Virus record (IMG/VR): IMGVR_UViG_3300047387_000113
Location: 1 to 27,971 of that record
DNA: 27,971 bases
Direction: 5' to 3' (one strand)
Source: a virus
The notes beneath the pieces are model-generated. The model was not told the DNA's origin. It saw only the letters and a program-made list of their open reading frames with translations, and made no database searches. Below are positions 14,901 through 22,801 of this stretch, piece after piece. Position numbers and translations under genes: made by a program. Numbering within the stretch: position 1 is the stretch's first letter; the number at the start of each line of letters is the position of its first letter.

Positions 14901-17900
14901 TTGTTTAATAAAAGTGTTTTATTTAATGCCGATGGAAGTGGAAATGTTGCTTCCAGTACAAATATTTTAGGGCAAGATATTCCTTATCTTGGAGAATATG
15001 GGGTTACAGCTAATCCTTTTGCTGTGATAATATGGGGAGGAAGAATTTACTTTGTAGATGAAAGAAGAAGGGTGGTTTGCAGACTATCTCAAGATGGTAT
15101 AACACAAATATCAGACTATGGAATGCTTGATTGGTTCGGAGATGCTTTAAAAGTGACTCCTGATGTTATAGGAGGATATGACCCAACTGACCGTTCTTAT
15201 TCATTATCACTCCGTGGAACGCAAGAAGAATGGAGAGAAGACGAAGTAGAGTGTGAAATTTTATATGATAGTACAGATACAGATGGCGATGGTACTGTTG
15301 ACTCTATAGATACAGACGACGATAACGACGGCGTGCTTGATACCGCAGATGCATTCCCACTAGATTCAACAGAGAGTGTTGATACGGACGGGGATGGTGT
15401 TGGAGATAACGCTGACACCGACGATGATGGAGACGGGGTTGATGACGCTCAAGATGCATTTCCTTTGGACTCTACTGAGACAACCGACACAGACTCAGAC
15501 GGAACAGGAGACAATGCTGATACCGATGATGACGGCGATGGTATTTTAGATGTTAATGAAGGCGACATGGATGGCGATGGTGTTGATGATAACAATGATA
15601 CTGATACTGACGGAGATGGCACGCCTAATTCAACTGACACGGATGACGATAATGATGGGGTACTTGACGGAAGTGATGCTTTACCAACAAACCCTAATGA
15701 ATCTGTTGACACTGACGGAGATGGCATAGGAAATAATCAGGACACTGATGACGATGGTGACGGGGTATTAGATACAGCAGACGCATTTCCTTTAGATTCT
15801 ACAGAAAGTATAGACACAGACGGAGACGGTATTGGGAACAATGCAGATACTGATGACGACGGAGATGGCGTCCTTGATTCCTCTGACGCATTCCCACTCG
15901 ATTCTACAGAAACAGTAGATTCTGATTCAGACGGCCTTGGGGACAATGCAGACCCAGATGATGATAATGATGGAATAGCAGACGTAAATGAAGTCGATAG
16001 TGATGGAGATGGATCAATAGATGATGTCGACACAGACGATGATAACGACGGAACACTAGACTCAAGCGATGCATTCCCATTAGATCCTACGGAGACGACA
16101 GACACCGATTCAGATGGGACCGGTGACAACGCTGATACAGATGATGATAACGATGGAGTCTTAGATACAGCTGATGCGTTTCCTTTAGACTCTACAGAGA
16201 CTGTTGATACAGATAGTGATGGAACTGGTGATAACGCTGATACCGATGACGATAACGACGGTGTTTTAGATGTTAATGACGCATTCCCGTTAGATGCTAC
16301 CGAAACAACGGATACAGATGGAGATGGGGTAGGAAATAACGCTGATTTAGATGATGACAATGACGGTGTTTTAGATTTACAAGACGCTTTTCCTTTAGAT
16401 TCAACTGAAACCATAGATACAGATAGTGATGGCATAGGAAATAATGCAGACACGGATGATGACGGAGATGGAGTTGCTGATTCAAGCGATGCTTTCCCGC
16501 TAGACGCAACTGAAAGCGTTGATACAGATAGCGATGGAACTGGTGACAATGCGGACACTGACGATGATAATGATGGAACACCCGATACGTCAGATGCATT
16601 TCCACTAGATGCGTCAGAGACAACTGATACAGATGGCGACGGAACAGGAGACAATGCTGATACAGATGATGACAATGATGGCACTCCAGACTCTTCTGAT
16701 GCGTTCCCGCTAGATGCAACTGAAACTACAGACAGCGATAGTGATGGTATTGGGGACAATGCAGATACAGATGATGACAATGATGGGGTACTTGATAGCG
16801 CAGACGCTTTTCCTTTAGACGCAACTGAAACAACAGATACGGATTCTGATGGTATCGGAGACAATGCTGATTTAGATGACGATGGAGACGGCATAAGTGA
16901 TATTTATGAAACGCAGCTAGGAACAAATCCTTTAGACAGTACAGATACTCCAACAGATACAGATTCTGATGGCATACCAAACGCTATAGATACAGATGAT
17001 GATAATGATGGGACTCCGGACACCAGTGACGCTTTCCCTCTTGACTCTACAGAAACAACAGATACGGATTCTGACGGCACTGGAGATAACGCCGATACTG
17101 ATGATGATAATGATGGGGTTTCAGATGCAGATGAAACAGCTGCAGGAACGGATCCTTTAGATAGCACTAGCACTCCCCCTGACACTGACGGGGATGGAAC
17201 TCTAGATTATTTAGATACAGATGATGATAACGATGGAGTCTTAGATGTGAATGATGCTTTCCCGCTAGATGCCTCTGAAAGCGTAGATACCGATGGAGAC
17301 GGTGTTGGTAATAATGCAGACACGGATGATGATAACGATGGTCTAACTGACGCTCAAGAAGCAACAGCTGGAACAAACCCATTGCTTGCTGATACAGACA
17401 GTGACTATATAGTTGATTCTGTTGATTCTGCTCCTTTAGATGCATCTACACCAGGAGTCAGTGATACTTCTGGTAGCGGAAGAAGTTCTAGTTGTAGCCC
17501 TCCAGAAAGATTATTTTTCTTCCCAAACCATTATGCTGATAAGATGCAAGCAGATGGTTACAATGGAAACAGTAGCACAACAGATTCAAATTTAGCAAAT
17601 ATTCCGCTTGCTTCCAGCGCATTAAGAGTAAGTGATACTACTTACGTTCCATACGATAACACAGTCACAGTGGCTAGTCTAAATTTAACCGATGCAGTAC
17701 AGTGGAGTGACGCACAAACAGGATCCACATATGGATTAACTCTTTCTGACAGATATATTACAAAAGATGCCGCAGTAACCCTTGGTTATACTATTGGAAT
17801 AATGAGGAACGCCGATAATACAGCAAAATCATTAACAGGGCAGAGCATAAATGATATTCCTGGTGACGCAATAATGTATGCATTCACAAATGACGTAGAC

Positions 17901-19067
17901 TCTAACGGAAGACCTAATAGCTTAACAAGCCCAGTTGCTATAGTTACTCCTATAGGATTTAGGGAGATAACAAAACTATCTTTAGTTAATCATGCTATTA
18001 GGAGCGATGCTAGCAATAACAAACATTTATACACAAGTTTAGCTTTTATTATATCTGAACCATGTACAAGCGCATTTTCATACACCGCTAAACCTTGGGT
18101 TGAGGTGACATCAGGATTGAGCTCAACTCAAGGTTTAAATGGAATTATTAGTGGGGTAGAAAATCAATCACTAACATTCCCTCAGGTTACCGCCTATACA
18201 GATACAAATAGCAGTATTACATTTTCAGATACAAATTCTCCGGTAGCCGGAGGGGATGCTTTTACTATGCTCGGTTTGACACAACATACGATAAACCAAA
18301 ATGTTGGGCCTATGTTTAAGCAGACAGGATTTAATCAAGAAACGATAAAACTTCATTCCTATTACAATACAGTGCCGCCATTAACAATAAATATAAAAAA
18401 CAAAAATTTTGGAGAAACGTATCCTTCAGGAGCTCAAATTACCCTAAGCGCTGCGGCTGGAGACATAGGGTCTGGAGTGTCTGTTGACTCAAATGGAAAC
18501 GTTACAGTAAGCTCTATGGGAAGCACAAGTTACACCAACACCCTTTCTCATCCAGACATTCCTGGTGCGACAATTCACACGGGAAGTTTTACCTATGATA
18601 GTAACGGTCAAAAGATATACACGCCATTTAAGGCACAGTTTATTAAAATTGACTCTTTGGGGGATGATGAATGGCAGTTACAAAGAACTGGTACGCCTTT
18701 TCCTAATAATAGCTCTGCTTTCCCAGTAACTACAGGATACTCAAATTATCCCTACGGCGGGTCAACTGACAATAGTCAATGGGATAACACAACGATTATA
18801 CAAAATGGTGAAGGAAGCTCAGGATCTAGATTTGGCTCACTAGACCTTATTGGAGGGGTTTTCTATTCTTCGCTTGCTAACAAACCTGGAACGATTGATG
18901 CTGAAATTAAGTTGGTGTACTACCTTAAAGATTTTGTTCCAAAGTATGGGATTGTAATAATAACCAGCGACACACCTCCTACGGTTAGCAATGCTGCAAC
19001 ATCTATATTTTATCCAGGATCAGGCACGGATCCATTAATACTTAGAACTATAACTATAAATATATAG
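11994..19067 (+). CDS. Giant tail nozzle (T7 gp12/crAss muzzle-like) protein with a thrombospondin type-3 repeat stalk
   Basis: At 2357 residues this is the largest protein here, against about 794 for T7 gp12. The N-terminal part (1 to about 1080) begins [20 protein letters not shown] and carries [20 protein letters not shown], typical of beta-propeller nozzle proteins, and ends near [13 protein letters not shown]. Within it, residues about 566-672 form a small beta domain ending in [11 protein letters not shown], a motif seen in many phage tail proteins. Residues 1095-1818 are an Asp/Gly repeat array of thrombospondin type-3 type. The last 540 residues (from [20 protein letters not shown]) are beta-rich and unrecognised, perhaps host-binding. 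It would close the DNA channel and meet the cell surface. The array is the unusual part; the nozzle call is by position and pattern. Confidence 0.75.
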   Translation: MKFKNIFSSGKMNKDLDERLVQKGEYRDALNVKVANSSGSDVGSVENEISNAVLSSLSMGNNPVCIGSVADDVNNKIYWFVRSDLGSYVCEYDSDNNASSFVLIDTRTGHNNVLNFTKTNFIESNILIDIDNNKRFLFFTDGLNPPRRVEIDSAKLIDGNDFDKYDIDVIQKPPLYPPVLTLQSATNEENTIEERFLYFSYRYKYKHGEYSALSPFSEVAFFPKSFSLDFSTGLNKSMVNANGSVSIQFDTGSKNVTDVEIVFKESNSSVVYVVESINKEDESYANNATQNFLFKNSKIYKALAEKELFRVYDNVPLKAKTQQLIGNRIVYGNYVENFNLIDSNGKKIKPDINLQATTATITTPPVSSVKSNKDYEAGIIYLDDYGRSTTVITSPQSSTNIPLSSQKLQNKLQVTINHLPPAFAKKYRIYIKQSKGNYESISPAIFYEEQETGYVYVQLNGNDKNKIKEGEFLVVKADSRGVKTGLVETQVLEMKEQSVNFLEDDTYPGTGDPPIAQQPGFYAKFKPSGYSLSIDDFVRTEHTDYDDSSNKRDNPLSIQFNSSVVEGPFYYGTNGAVTDVTLGGTYTISEQFARIRVEIDGINVDVNGDGSLIVDTFQWSVDTLDNDGTNTLSATNLTMTPGTPIALTGSGLTIDFAAATGHTIGDRWMFNARPSTINALYTNASVRGERAYSQFRSFPQTEEEIPLGTIINFTYDEYNRGDQFVTHEFVVNQTFKNLEEWYHESGAKAILNPDIPENRIFFLRGTYGSRQSLIDNSLTSDLLMVIRSKFQQNTSISKRAKIDNTFVLFTRQTTDIINLETKPETINSEIFYELPATYNINSQGYHEAPAGGTTQTDSTQATFELPFFNCFSWGNCVESYKIKDDFNAKFFEPENRPSSNLKDYKQNNRTTSLTYSNVYDQTTKYNGLNEFNLSTANYKDMDDFYGSINKIVGRESDLVVFQENRVSKLLFNKSVLFNADGSGNVASSTNILGQDIPYLGEYGVTANPFAVIIWGGRIYFVDERRRVVCRLSQDGITQISDYGMLDWFGDALKVTPDVIGGYDPTDRSYSLSLRGTQEEWREDEVECEILYDSTDTDGDGTVDSIDTDDDNDGVLDTADAFPLDSTESVDTDGDGVGDNADTDDDGDGVDDAQDAFPLDSTETTDTDSDGTGDNADTDDDGDGILDVNEGDMDGDGVDDNNDTDTDGDGTPNSTDTDDDNDGVLDGSDALPTNPNESVDTDGDGIGNNQDTDDDGDGVLDTADAFPLDSTESIDTDGDGIGNNADTDDDGDGVLDSSDAFPLDSTETVDSDSDGLGDNADPDDDNDGIADVNEVDSDGDGSIDDVDTDDDNDGTLDSSDAFPLDPTETTDTDSDGTGDNADTDDDNDGVLDTADAFPLDSTETVDTDSDGTGDNADTDDDNDGVLDVNDAFPLDATETTDTDGDGVGNNADLDDDNDGVLDLQDAFPLDSTETIDTDSDGIGNNADTDDDGDGVADSSDAFPLDATESVDTDSDGTGDNADTDDDNDGTPDTSDAFPLDASETTDTDGDGTGDNADTDDDNDGTPDSSDAFPLDATETTDSDSDGIGDNADTDDDNDGVLDSADAFPLDATETTDTDSDGIGDNADLDDDGDGISDIYETQLGTNPLDSTDTPTDTDSDGIPNAIDTDDDNDGTPDTSDAFPLDSTETTDTDSDGTGDNADTDDDNDGVSDADETAAGTDPLDSTSTPPDTDGDGTLDYLDTDDDNDGVLDVNDAFPLDASESVDTDGDGVGNNADTDDDNDGLTDAQEATAGTNPLLADTDSDYIVDSVDSAPLDASTPGVSDTSGSGRSSSCSPPERLFFFPNHYADKMQADGYNGNSSTTDSNLANIPLASSALRVSDTTYVPYDNTVTVASLNLTDAVQWSDAQTGSTYGLTLSDRYITKDAAVTLGYTIGIMRNADNTAKSLTGQSINDIPGDAIMYAFTNDVDSNGRPNSLTSPVAIVTPIGFREITKLSLVNHAIRSDASNNKHLYTSLAFIISEPCTSAFSYTAKPWVEVTSGLSSTQGLNGIISGVENQSLTFPQVTAYTDTNSSITFSDTNSPVAGGDAFTMLGLTQHTINQNVGPMFKQTGFNQETIKLHSYYNTVPPLTINIKNKNFGETYPSGAQITLSAAAGDIGSGVSVDSNGNVTVSSMGSTSYTNTLSHPDIPGATIHTGSFTYDSNGQKIYTPFKAQFIKIDSLGDDEWQLQRTGTPFPNNSSAFPVTTGYSNYPYGGSTDNSQWDNTTIIQNGEGSSGSRFGSLDLIGGVFYSSLANKPGTIDAEIKLVYYLKDFVPKYGIVIITSDTPPTVSNAATSIFYPGSGTDPLILRTITINI
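15276..17447 (+). repeat. Array of about 15 thrombospondin type-3-like calcium-binding repeats inside the nozzle gene
   Basis: This 2.2 kb stretch encodes about 15 units of 33-35 residues, most built as [10 protein letters not shown] then [19 protein letters not shown]. Fourteen units have DAFPLD and one has the variant DALPTNP. A few are lengthened by extra modules such as [13 protein letters not shown] or [14 protein letters not shown], and the last degenerates to SAPLDAS. DxDxDG loops of this kind bind Ca2+ in thrombospondin type-3 repeats and occur in bacterial surface and adhesion proteins. At DNA level the units differ at many third positions, so the repeat is much clearer in protein than in DNA. 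Confidence 0.9.
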
Positions 19068-19069
19068 AT

Positions 19070-20017
19070 ATGAAATATAGATCAGGATACAGAAAAGTTA
19101 AAACTCTAAGGAAGTATGTTAATGGAAAGCCTACTAACATAACTAAAGCTAATGTGGCTTCAGACACTGATTATATCGAAAAATATTTGTCTGACGAATG
19201 CCCCGTTAATACGCTTCCATCTGGGGTAACTGTTACCCCAACAACGCCATCTACTCAGGCATACAAGAATCCAACAGTTACTGGTTCAAACAACTACACG
19301 GTAAGCTTTAGTGAGTATGTAAATGGATGGACATCTTTCCACTCATGGATACCAGAGTCTATGGTTAATATGAATGGGGATTTTTTTACATTTAAAAGCG
19401 GTCAGCTTTATAAGCACCACGCAAATGACGCCAACAGGAATAATTTTTATGGAGCAACATACCCTTCGGAGCTAGAGTTTGTGTCTAATGATGCATCAGG
19501 AGATGTTAAAATGTTCAAAACCATAGAGATTGAAGGTGACGCTAAGGATTGGGATGTAACTATTGCAACGAACCTAGACCAAGGTCATATAGATAAAAGT
19601 TCTTTTGAAAAGAAAGAAGGGTTTCATTATTCTTATATAAGAAGAAATTCTACAGATTTAGTTAATACCGAGCTGTTGTCTGTTCAGGGGGTTGGAATGC
19701 TTATTAGCACCACAACAAATGTTTACAATTTTACTTCAGTTCCTTCTGAAATATCTGTAGGAGATTCTCTTTACAAAGCTACGTCAGGGAGCTATCAATT
19801 AATTGGAACTATATCAGGAATGACAGGAACGTCTATAACAACAAGTGCGTCAGCAGTCACTCCTTCTGTAAACGATTTTATATTTGGAGCTAAGTCTCCT
19901 GTAGCAGAATCGTATGGCTTAAAAGGTTATTTTGCAAATATTAAGATATCAAACACAAGTAATTCTAAGGTTGAGGTTTTTGCTGTAAACTCAGAAGTTT
20001 CGAAAAGCTTCCCTTAA
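19070..20017 (+). CDS. Tail (muzzle-associated) protein with GWTSFHSWIPE motif
   Basis: This 315-residue protein starts 2 bases after the nozzle gene. Its N-terminus is basic (MKYRSGYRKVKTLRKYVNGK). Residues about 78-120 carry the pattern FSEYVNGWTSFHSWIPESM, then NMNGDFFTFKSGQLYKHH and FYGATYPS, which I recognise as recurrent in large tail proteins of crAss-like and related phages. Residues about 210-285 form a small beta-barrel-like segment (FTSVPSEISVGDSLYKATSG, then IGTISGMTGTSIT). In relatives, as I recall, this motif lies in large tail proteins near the nozzle, so here it may be a detached domain or a second nozzle-tip component. There is no enzyme motif. Both proteins are probably made from one message. 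Confidence 0.6.
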   Translation: MKYRSGYRKVKTLRKYVNGKPTNITKANVASDTDYIEKYLSDECPVNTLPSGVTVTPTTPSTQAYKNPTVTGSNNYTVSFSEYVNGWTSFHSWIPESMVNMNGDFFTFKSGQLYKHHANDANRNNFYGATYPSELEFVSNDASGDVKMFKTIEIEGDAKDWDVTIATNLDQGHIDKSSFEKKEGFHYSYIRRNSTDLVNTELLSVQGVGMLISTTTNVYNFTSVPSEISVGDSLYKATSGSYQLIGTISGMTGTSITTSASAVTPSVNDFIFGAKSPVAESYGLKGYFANIKISNTSNSKVEVFAVNSEVSKSFP

Positions 20018-20024
20018 TATTTAG

Positions 20025-20032
20025 TATATTTG
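20025..20032 (+). promoter_or_regulatory. TAnnTTTG promoter element 5 bases before a start codon
   Basis: TATATTTG is an exact match to the Bacteroidota -7 consensus and is placed like the one at 10437-10444: only CATTA separates it from the ATG at 20038. It would initiate a leaderless or nearly leaderless transcript for the GNAT-like and ejection-protein genes. A clear -33 TTG is not visible. Confidence 0.5.
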
Positions 20033-20037
20033 CATTA

Positions 20038-20439
20038 ATGAAATTTAATTTAAGAACAGTCTCTGAAGAGGACTATGACAATGTTCTTTTAAAATGGTGG
20101 AAAAACTGGGGATGGGAAGCACCACCCAAGGATTTTTTACCAGAAACTGGACTAATTGTGTCAAAAGGCAATATTGATATTTGTGCAGGGTTTCTATACC
20201 TTACAAATTCTAAGGTTGGGCTGACAGAGTTTGTGGTTTCAAACAAAGAATATAGAGACTCAGACAGAGGAGAAGCTTTAGACTTTCTTTTAGATTGTAT
20301 TCTAGAGCTAGCAGATAAAAATGGATGTAAATACGCTCATGTTATTTTAAAGAACAAGAGCTTATTAAGAAGATATAAAAGGGCTGGATATATAGAGTCC
20401 GATAAAAACGTTTTAGAATTAGTTAAAGCATGGCAATAG
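20038..20439 (+). CDS. GNAT-like acetyltransferase-fold protein (T7 gp13 position)
   Basis: This 133-residue protein has the GNAT outline: an N-terminal beta-alpha part (MKFNLRTVSEEDYDNVLLKW), strands around CAGFLYLTNSKVGLTEFVVS, the cofactor-loop region YRDSDRGEALDFLLD (a degenerate form of the R/Q-x-x-G-x-G/A loop), and the late helix plus strand LLRRYKRAGYIESDKNVLEL. In T7-like phages a small protein of this kind (gp13-like) lies between the nozzle gene and the ejection proteins, as here. The loop is degenerate, so acetyl-CoA use is uncertain, and it may be an assembly factor. Its 3' end overlaps the next gene by 10 bases. A TAnnTTTG element precedes the start. Confidence 0.7.
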   Translation: MKFNLRTVSEEDYDNVLLKWWKNWGWEAPPKDFLPETGLIVSKGNIDICAGFLYLTNSKVGLTEFVVSNKEYRDSDRGEALDFLLDCILELADKNGCKYAHVILKNKSLLRRYKRAGYIESDKNVLELVKAWQ

Positions 20440-21122
20440 CAACTGGAACAGCGATAGCATTAGGAGTGACAGCAGCAGCAGGAGCTGCTACCGCAATATC
20501 CGGAGCGGCTAGAGCTAAAAGAGCAAAAAAGGCGCTACAAAACTTTAAGCGTCAAGAATTATCACAAACAGAAGGATTAAGAGTGTCTACATTAGGGGCT
20601 GAGTTACAAACAGAAGCAGCATTGCAAAGGCAAGCTACAAGTGTTGATGCTCTACAAGCTGGGGGTGTAAGAGGATTAGTCGGAGGTCTCGGAAGAGTTG
20701 AGGCTGCTCAGGGACAACAACAAAGACAAATATCAGCAGACCTGGATAGACAGCAAATGCAAATAGAAAGGATGCAGTTTCAAGAGGCTCAATCTTTAAG
20801 ACAGATGCAGGAATCAAGGGAAAACTTTCAAATAGGGGCTTTAATGTCAGAGCAGCAAGCTGGACAGCAAGCTGTAACTGCTGGATTAACGCAAATAGGA
20901 AGTGCTGCAATGTCTGGATTAACATCAATGGATTCAATGCAGGCTAAGGATCCTTTTGTTGGAGGAGGAGTAAAATCAACTATGAAAAATCCAGCTTTAC
21001 CAAACATAAATCCGATTAAGTCTGATTACTCTAATTTTGGAATGGACACCGTAAAAAGATCTCAAAACATGAACACCTCACTAACAGGTAATTCATCAGA
21101 TTTTTCACGGTTTATAAATTAA
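20430..21122 (+). CDS. Internal virion/ejection protein, gp14-like
   Basis: This 230-residue protein has a hydrophobic Ala/Gly-rich N-terminus (MAIATGTAIALGVTAAAGAA), then a long Gln-rich helical region (about 35-150, with QQQRQISADLDRQQMQIERM) and a Ser/Asn-rich tail. T7 gp14 (196 residues) has the same plan and, after ejection, forms the outer-membrane part of the DNA-translocation channel. The position right after a GNAT-like gene and before two larger internal-protein candidates matches T7 genes 13-14-15-16. Its start overlaps the GNAT-like gene by 10 bases, suggesting translational coupling. The call rests on composition, size and order; sequence identity to gp14 cannot be judged here. 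Confidence 0.65.
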   Translation: MAIATGTAIALGVTAAAGAATAISGAARAKRAKKALQNFKRQELSQTEGLRVSTLGAELQTEAALQRQATSVDALQAGGVRGLVGGLGRVEAAQGQQQRQISADLDRQQMQIERMQFQEAQSLRQMQESRENFQIGALMSEQQAGQQAVTAGLTQIGSAAMSGLTSMDSMQAKDPFVGGGVKSTMKNPALPNINPIKSDYSNFGMDTVKRSQNMNTSLTGNSSDFSRFIN

Positions 21123-21132
21123 AGAAATTAAA

Positions 21133-22800
21133 ATGGCAGCAAGAGATTATGTAGCGGGGTTTCAGGTAGCAGGCGGAGGAAAAGCTAATGTTGTTGATCT
21201 TTCAGCAGCAGCAGCAGGTGTTGCCGCATATGGATTGGAACAAGCTGAAGAAACCAGAAAAAGACAAAAAGAGTTTGATGAGAATAGGGCAGCATTCAAG
21301 AAAGAAATGGCTGACACTTACGATCAATATGTTCGTGAAAATAACTTTGATGACACAGGTATTTTAGACTATGATGCAGCAACAGAAAAACTTAGGAATT
21401 CAATAAAACAATCTCATTTAGAGACAGAGTATCTTTATGACCAAGGCACAATAGACGAGGCTGAGGTTAGAAGAAGAAACAATGAGATGAAAGGTCAGGT
21501 TGGTGAAGTTAAGAACCTTTCGGCAGACATAGTGGCTTACCAGGAAAAAGTTCAGAAATTAGAGGAAGAAGGAAAGGGAAGTGAGGTCAACGGCTTAAGA
21601 ACAGATATTCTTGAGGCATTTTCTGAAAACTTTAATGTTGTTTCTACCGCAAAAGGATTACAGTATCAAACTGTTGTAGATGGAAAGGTTAAGGGAATAA
21701 ATGCTGGTGAGTTCAAAAGAATACTAAATGCTGAACAAGGCGTGGATATAGAGAAAGATTTAGATGATCTTGTGAAGCTTGGAGGCCTTGAAGAAAAAAT
21801 AGAAGGCTACGGGCGTGATGCAAGAAAAGTAACTGAATACCTTAGAGGAAAAGAAGGTAAGGCTTTGTTAAAAACAAGAATAGATCAATGGAGCGCTTCA
21901 GAAAAGTATGATTACATGTTAAAAGCTGGTTTAGCAACAGATGACCCTGCGATTGCAGCCGAGGCAAACAAAACAAAAGAGGGAAAAATAAAGCTAATAG
22001 ATGGCGCTTCAATATTTAAAAAAGAAGTTAGTGAAGATGAAGATCAAGCAATCGCTGACCATATGGAAAAAGAGTTAACTAATAGGCTCTTATTTAAAGG
22101 AAAGAAAGAGCTTTATGACGACAAATATACTTTACAACAAATTAAAGACAGAAATGCGTCTAATAGAGCAACTAAACAGTTAGTGGAATCAGCAGATATT
22201 GTTCAAACAGACAAAGACTCTGGGGATAAGCAAAGAGTAAGGGAGGTTTATGCAAAAGACGGAAAGGGCATTCCGGTTGATTATTTAGTACAAAATCCAG
22301 GAAATAATATTAGTAGAGCAATGATGGATAGTATTGAGGGTATTCCAGGAGGAACACCTGTGCCGTTTGACGCTATAAAGAATACTAAATTTATAATGGA
22401 GAGATCAGATATAGACACGAACCTTATCGAAATAACTCTTGGTTACGACTATGATATCCCAAAAGAAGATGATAACTCTTTAGTTGAGGCAATAGGCAGG
22501 ATGAGCGATGTTAAAAGAAGACAGAGTATAAGAAAATATGGTAAAGAAGCGGGGCTAGGGGATAGTGAAATACAAGCAATAGCTGATGACCCACAAAAAG
22601 CAGTTAGCTTTTTAAGCGATAGGGCTCCTAAAAAAGGATCTTCTACATTTAAATATGTGCCACAAAACCTAACTGAGTATAATAGAATTTTAACAAACAC
22701 AGGTAGAAAACCAATATCTGATGCAGACTGGTCAAAACATGTTTCTGCTGTTAAGAGTAAGCAAAATTGGGCCAATAAGAAATTCTCAAGAAACCAATAG
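21133..22800 (+). CDS. Internal virion/ejection protein, gp15-like position
   Basis: This 555-residue protein is charged and strongly helical. It has a short Ala-rich N-terminal segment (LSAAAAGVAAYGLEQAEE), long coiled-coil-prone helices (about 35-160, with RKRQKEFDENRAAFKKEMAD) and a basic C-terminal part ending WANKKFSRNQ. The length and order between a gp14-like and a gp16-sized gene place it where T7 gp15 (747 residues), the periplasmic tube protein, would be. I looked for a transglycosylase or peptidase signature and saw none. It follows a 10-base AT-rich gap, and the next gene starts one base after its stop. It would travel inside the capsid and enter the cell with or before the DNA. 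Confidence 0.6.
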   Translation: MAARDYVAGFQVAGGGKANVVDLSAAAAGVAAYGLEQAEETRKRQKEFDENRAAFKKEMADTYDQYVRENNFDDTGILDYDAATEKLRNSIKQSHLETEYLYDQGTIDEAEVRRRNNEMKGQVGEVKNLSADIVAYQEKVQKLEEEGKGSEVNGLRTDILEAFSENFNVVSTAKGLQYQTVVDGKVKGINAGEFKRILNAEQGVDIEKDLDDLVKLGGLEEKIEGYGRDARKVTEYLRGKEGKALLKTRIDQWSASEKYDYMLKAGLATDDPAIAAEANKTKEGKIKLIDGASIFKKEVSEDEDQAIADHMEKELTNRLLFKGKKELYDDKYTLQQIKDRNASNRATKQLVESADIVQTDKDSGDKQRVREVYAKDGKGIPVDYLVQNPGNNISRAMMDSIEGIPGGTPVPFDAIKNTKFIMERSDIDTNLIEITLGYDYDIPKEDDNSLVEAIGRMSDVKRRQSIRKYGKEAGLGDSEIQAIADDPQKAVSFLSDRAPKKGSSTFKYVPQNLTEYNRILTNTGRKPISDADWSKHVSAVKSKQNWANKKFSRNQ

Positions 22801-22801
22801 T

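Noticed and set aside
15737-16894. 385-codon open frame on the - strand, with neighbours at 15197-15418, 15449-15727, 16297-16719 and 16726-17445
   Set aside because: These Ser/Pro-rich or His/Leu-rich frames are antisense shadows of the GAT/GAC-rich repeat array, which rarely produces stop codons on the other strand. They have no independent start context.
15276-17447. CRISPR-like or tandem DNA repeat interpretation of the array
   Set aside because: The units are coding, differ at many synonymous positions, have no identical repeats with unique spacers, and keep one frame throughout.
22721-22801. Longer N-terminus for the giant ejection protein (ATG at 22721)
   Set aside because: Those 27 codons overlap the end of the 555-residue protein gene. 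The ATG at 22802 lies one base after that gene's stop and gives a natural N-terminus.
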